Assembly: GCA_028708485.1 (NCBI GenBank)
Contig: JAQVYZ010000019.1
Coordinates: 1-9,288, forward strand
Source: Caldisericia bacterium
Lineage (GTDB): Bacteria; Caldisericota; Caldisericia; UBA6126
Length of the DNA stretch: 9,288 nt
Direction: 5' to 3'
Each line of letters starts with the position of its first letter. The stretch's first letter is position 1. A program made the position numbers and the translations under genes. Shown one piece after another: positions 7,004 to 9,288 of the stretch. Below the pieces are notes generated by a model. That model made no database searches, was not told the DNA's origin, and saw only the letters and a list, made by a program, of their open reading frames with translations.

Positions 7004-7062
7004 GACATAAACTTAAAAGGGTATAAACGGGTAATTTGTTTTCATTTTTATGTGCTTATATC

Positions 7063-7090
7063 AATTTAAATAATTTTTAAAGATTGTCAA
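7063..7090 (-). promoter_or_regulatory. Candidate promoter of the tRNA-led leftward operon
   Basis: TTGACA (7090-7085), a perfect -35, followed after 16 bases by TAAATT (7068-7063), 4 of 6 to the -10 consensus, in an AT-rich setting. Transcription would start near 7056, giving roughly 65 bases of leader before the tRNA. No stronger site was seen closer to the tRNA. Confidence 0.5.
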
Positions 7091-7148
7091 ACGCTATCAT
7101 AAAAAAGGTTTTGACTACCGAATAAAAAATGATAACTTAAAAAGCGTT
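7090..7148. repeat. Interrupted dyad between divergent promoter candidates
   Basis: The left arm AACGCTATCAT (7090-7100) is mirrored on the right by ATGATA (7129-7134) and AGCGTT (7143-7148), so both halves recur in inverted order but with unequal spacing. The segment sits in the 190-base divergent gap (6992-7181), which is otherwise AT-rich with no open reading frame of note. It could be an operator for either promoter or a chance feature of AT-rich DNA. Confidence 0.3.
7111..7138 (+). promoter_or_regulatory. Candidate promoter of the transporter-tgt unit
   Basis: TTGACT (7111-7116, 5 of 6 to the -35) and TAACTT (7133-7138, 3 of 6 to the -10) with 16 bases between. It lies about 45 bases before the transporter start and points away from the leftward promoter; the two -35 hexamers are 20 bases apart. 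The -10 is weak, so the call is tentative. Confidence 0.35.
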
Positions 7149-7181
7149 GTGGCTTAATAAATGAACAAGGGGGATATTTAA

Positions 7182-8645
7182 ATGCGAACTGGTTTTCGAT
7201 TCATCCGATCCTGGAAAACACTGTTTTTATTCGTTCTCACCAGCATTCTGATTTTCAGCTCTCAATGTGTCTATGCTGCTGATACGGCGGTTACGGCATC
7301 CAATATCACTAAAATCTGGATCTCCATCGGTATACTCATTTTAGCTGCTATACTTTTTCTAACTGAAAAATTACCTTTAGCGATAACCTCCTTAATGGTG
7401 CCTGTGCTATTGGTTATATTCCAGGTCATCTCTTTTAAGGATGCGTTTTTTGGTTTTTCAGACCAATGGGTGTTACTGTTCCTGATGATGTTTATCGTGG
7501 GTGATTCCTTATTTAAAGTCGGAATCGCTGATAAAATCGGGAAGGCGATTATCAAAATATCCAAAAACAACGAACGGCTGGTGATTATTTATGCGATGCT
7601 GATCGGTGGTGTTATGTCGGCATTCCTGAATAATACCGGTACTGCAGCCTGCTTATTACCCATTATGCTGGCAATCAGCAAAACCAGCAAAATCGAACCA
7701 AAGAAATTATTAATTCCGATGGTTTTTGGTGTTTCCCTAGGAGGCATGCTCTCTTTGATCGGCACCCCTCCAAATGGTATCATCCAGTCTGCTTATGAAC
7801 AAGCCACCGGAAAAGCTTTCGGTTTTTTTGAATTTGCAAAGCCAAGTATTTTTATTTTTATTATTGGAATCCTGTTTTACGCGACCATCGGGATGAAAAT
7901 CCTGGACAACATCTGCAAAAAAAGCACCGGAAAAGTAAAAGAATACCATACGGATGAAGCCGATGCAGTTCAGGCAAATCCCACGGTGTTCCGAACCAAA
8001 AAAGCTGGTATCGCTTTGTTTACTTTTTTATTAGTGCTATTCTTTATGATTATGGATCCTGTATGGGGACGACTCTTTAATAATGCGATAATCGTCAACT
8101 TTTTCAAGAATGTTCCTTTGGTTGTGTACGCGATGATCGGTTTTATCATATTGGTTGCATCCAAAACAATGACAGTCAAGGAATCGTTTGAAGCGGTGGA
8201 TTGGAGCACTATCTTCTTATTTGCCGGGATGCTCTCCCTGAGTAAAGCCCTCGAAGCTACTGGCGCTGCGATGTATATTGGTAACAGTATTGTGAATGTT
8301 ACGAAAGTGCTTCCAGTTGATCCAAAGATGGCCGCTTTAATTGGCTTAACTCTGATCTCCAGTATTGTGACCAATTTTATGTCCAACACGGCCACTGCTG
8401 CATTATTCGCTCCGATTGCGATTGCAATCGCCACCCAGCTGGGTATGAATCCTGTTTCGTTGTTAATGGCAGTTGGATTGGGCGCTTCGATGTGCTTCCT
8501 GACTCCGGTCGCTACTCCTCCCAATACATTGGTGGTCATCCCCGGTAAAATTTCTTTCATAGAGTTTTTCAAAGCAGGATGGTTGTTGCAGTTAATTGCT
8601 ACGATCATGCTGATTTTATTAATTCCGGTATTTTTTCCACTGTGA
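7182..8645 (+). CDS. SLC13/DASS-type (divalent anion:Na+ symporter) family permease
   Basis: A 487-residue polytopic inner-membrane protein with many hydrophobic segments. Two related re-entrant hairpin motifs are visible: FLNNTGTA (148-155) with SLIGTPPN (191-198) in the first half, and FMSNTATA (399-406) with PVATPPN (442-448) in the second. This matches the inverted-repeat architecture of the DASS family, whose SNT motifs bind Na+ and carboxylate or sulfate. The first motif has Asn in place of Ser. The substrate cannot be told; dicarboxylates, citrate, sulfate or other anions are possible. Before the first core helix there is a signal-peptide-like stretch (about 12-30) ending in VYAAD, which could be cleaved near residue 32 or act as an extra helix. 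The start is ATG with SD AAGGGGGA 8 bases upstream. The TGA stop overlaps the SD of tgt, implying co-transcription. Confidence 0.9.
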   Translation: MRTGFRFIRSWKTLFLFVLTSILIFSSQCVYAADTAVTASNITKIWISIGILILAAILFLTEKLPLAITSLMVPVLLVIFQVISFKDAFFGFSDQWVLLFLMMFIVGDSLFKVGIADKIGKAIIKISKNNERLVIIYAMLIGGVMSAFLNNTGTAACLLPIMLAISKTSKIEPKKLLIPMVFGVSLGGMLSLIGTPPNGIIQSAYEQATGKAFGFFEFAKPSIFIFIIGILFYATIGMKILDNICKKSTGKVKEYHTDEADAVQANPTVFRTKKAGIALFTFLLVLFFMIMDPVWGRLFNNAIIVNFFKNVPLVVYAMIGFIILVASKTMTVKESFEAVDWSTIFLFAGMLSLSKALEATGAAMYIGNSIVNVTKVLPVDPKMAALIGLTLISSIVTNFMSNTATAALFAPIAIAIATQLGMNPVSLLMAVGLGASMCFLTPVATPPNTLVVIPGKISFIEFFKAGWLLQLIATIMLILLIPVFFPL

Positions 8646-8656
8646 GGTAATCCATC
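8644..8656 (+). promoter_or_regulatory. SD plus ATC initiation site of tgt
   Basis: GAGGT (8644-8648) overlaps the transporter stop TGA (8643-8645); ATC (8654-8656) follows 5 bases later. The longer stretch GAGGTAATCC differs at one base from the full complement of the usual 16S 3' end, so rRNA pairing could be extended. The SD is seen; ATC as start is inferred because no ATG, GTG or TTG lies between the in-frame TAA (8648-8650) and the conserved N-terminus. Confidence 0.65.
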
Positions 8657-9288
8657 AGCAAAAGTCAAACTTTCCAGATACATCATCAAGACGCAACCTG
8701 CCAAGCGCGGGTTGCGTCTTTGCATACCCACCACGGAACGATTCACACGCCTGTTTTTATGCCGGTTGGAACAGCAGGAACTGTCAAGGCGGTAACGGTT
8801 GACCAGCTAAAGGAGACAAACACCCAGATTATTCTCGGTAATACTTATCATCTCTATCTGCAGCCTGGAGACGATTTAATTGCTGAAGCCGGCGGTTTGC
8901 ACCGGTTCATGAATTGGGATCGATCGATTCTGACAGACAGCGGTGGATTCCAGGTTTTTTCTCTCTCGAAAATCAAGAAAATCGAAGAGGATGGGGTGAT
9001 GTTCCAATCATTTCGCGATGGCTCCCGGCACTTCTTTTCACCGGAAAAAGTAATCGATATTCAACAAAATCTTGGGTCTGACATCATGATGCCTTTGGAT
9101 ATCTGCACCCCATACGGCCTTGAAAAAAGTGAAATGAGAGAATCTACAGAAAAAACGATTCGTTGGGCAAAACGTTGTTTGGATCATAAAAATAAAAACA
9201 GCCCTCAATTGTTGTTCGGTATTGTTCAGGGCGGATTTGAGACAGAATCCAGGATTGAATGCGCAGAAAAACTTCAAGAGATGGAATT
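8654..9288 (+). CDS. tgt: tRNA-guanine transglycosylase Tgt (5' part, apparently starting at ATC; cut by window edge)
   Basis: Enzyme that swaps G34 of GUN-anticodon tRNAs for preQ1 in bacteria, on the way to queuosine. The visible 211 codons cover the first half of the TIM barrel. Family motifs are HGTIHTPVFMPVGTAGTVK (27-45), ILGNTYHLYLQPGDDLI (60-76), ILTDSGGFQVFSL (92-104, with Asp95 as the general acid/base), LGSDIMMPLDICTPYG and LFGIVQGGFETE. The nucleophilic Asp and zinc site lie beyond the edge. LDIC replaces the common FDEC, a variant I associate with other Tgt lineages. Residues 6-23 align with the usual first strand ('YEFI...GARLG.VHTPHG'), so the gene must begin upstream of the in-frame TTG (8720) and ATG (8759). 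The only candidate is ATC at 8654, 5 bases after SD GAGGT, which gives an N-terminus of normal length. It lies 8 bases after the transporter stop. Confidence 0.92.
   Translation, partial: MSKSQTFQIHHQDATCQARVASLHTHHGTIHTPVFMPVGTAGTVKAVTVDQLKETNTQIILGNTYHLYLQPGDDLIAEAGGLHRFMNWDRSILTDSGGFQVFSLSKIKKIEEDGVMFQSFRDGSRHFFSPEKVIDIQQNLGSDIMMPLDICTPYGLEKSEMRESTEKTIRWAKRCLDHKNKNSPQLLFGIVQGGFETESRIECAEKLQEME
8688..8720 (+). repeat. Strong hairpin inside the 5' coding end of tgt
   Basis: AAGACGCAACC (8688-8698) and GGTTGCGTCTT (8710-8720) are perfect 11-base complements. Inside them a T-G pair, G-C and C-G extend the stem to 14 pairs around the 5-base loop CAAGC. It starts 32 bases after the inferred ATC and spans about codons 12-23 of tgt. 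Only CTTTGC follows, not a long T run, so it is a poor intrinsic terminator; it could attenuate tgt, protect the transporter mRNA 3' end, or weakly terminate. Confidence 0.75.

Noticed and set aside
7161..7181. Mini-frame ATG AAC AAG GGG GAT ATT TAA directly before the transporter ATG (MNKGDI)
   Set aside because: It has no SD of its own and merely overlaps the transporter SD. A leader peptide is possible but unsupported.
8688..8725. Hairpin after the transporter as a classical intrinsic terminator
   Set aside because: It lies inside tgt coding sequence and is followed by CTTTGCAT, with no T run. Kept as a hairpin only.
7970..8746. A 258-codon open frame on the minus strand, antisense to the transporter
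   Set aside because: Its translation is low-complexity and hydrophobic with no family motif, and it mirrors the codon pattern of a clearly coding transporter on the other strand.
1..9288. Mobile element, CRISPR array, toxin-antitoxin or other accessory system
   Set aside because: No transposase, integrase, terminal repeats, regularly spaced repeats or small toxin-like gene pairs were seen; gene content is housekeeping.

Overview
The window looks like a chromosomal housekeeping region of a bacterium, most likely a member of the Bacillota (Clostridia or a relative). This is an inference from the moderately AT-rich composition, several strong AGGAGG-like Shine-Dalgarno (SD) sites, use of TTG starts, and the clustering of rho, prfA, prmC and tsaC. 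I see no phage, transposon, CRISPR or other defence-type content. The species cannot be named from the sequence.

Layout. Positions 1-6991 are a long leftward (minus-strand) block. In transcription order it holds a CAU-anticodon tRNA, a coiled-coil/C4 zinc-ribbon protein, an RNase HI family protein, rho, prfA (RF1), prmC (RF1/RF2 glutamine methyltransferase), plsY (glycerol-3-phosphate acyltransferase), tsaC (threonylcarbamoyl-AMP synthase) and the first 336 codons of an OppA-like lipoprotein cut by the left edge. From zinc ribbon to tsaC the genes overlap or lie within about 30 bases of each other, so they are probably one operon; oppA has a candidate promoter of its own. An AT-rich divergent intergenic region (6992-7181) follows, with back-to-back promoter candidates and a dyad. 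To its right, on the plus strand, are an SLC13/DASS-type anion transporter and, 8 bases after its stop, tgt (tRNA-guanine transglycosylase), cut by the right edge.

Theme. The leftward operon is about gene expression: transcription termination (Rho), translation termination (RF1 and its methylase) and tRNA modification (TsaC makes the t6A precursor; Tgt on the other strand makes queuosine or its precursor). Single genes for phospholipid synthesis (PlsY) and RNA:DNA hybrid removal (RNase H) are included.

Most notable observation. Two genes of confident identity, plsY and tgt, have no ATG, GTG or TTG that could produce a full-length protein. In each case a near-cognate codon (ATT for plsY, ATC for tgt) lies at the position predicted by family alignment, 5 bases after a good SD and beside the stop codon of the upstream gene. 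These look like two AUU/AUC-initiated genes of the infC/pcnB kind, potentially sensitive to initiation factor IF3. A strong hairpin inside the 5' end of tgt, and a zinc-ribbon gene that starts 12 bases after a tRNA with no SD, are further points to check.
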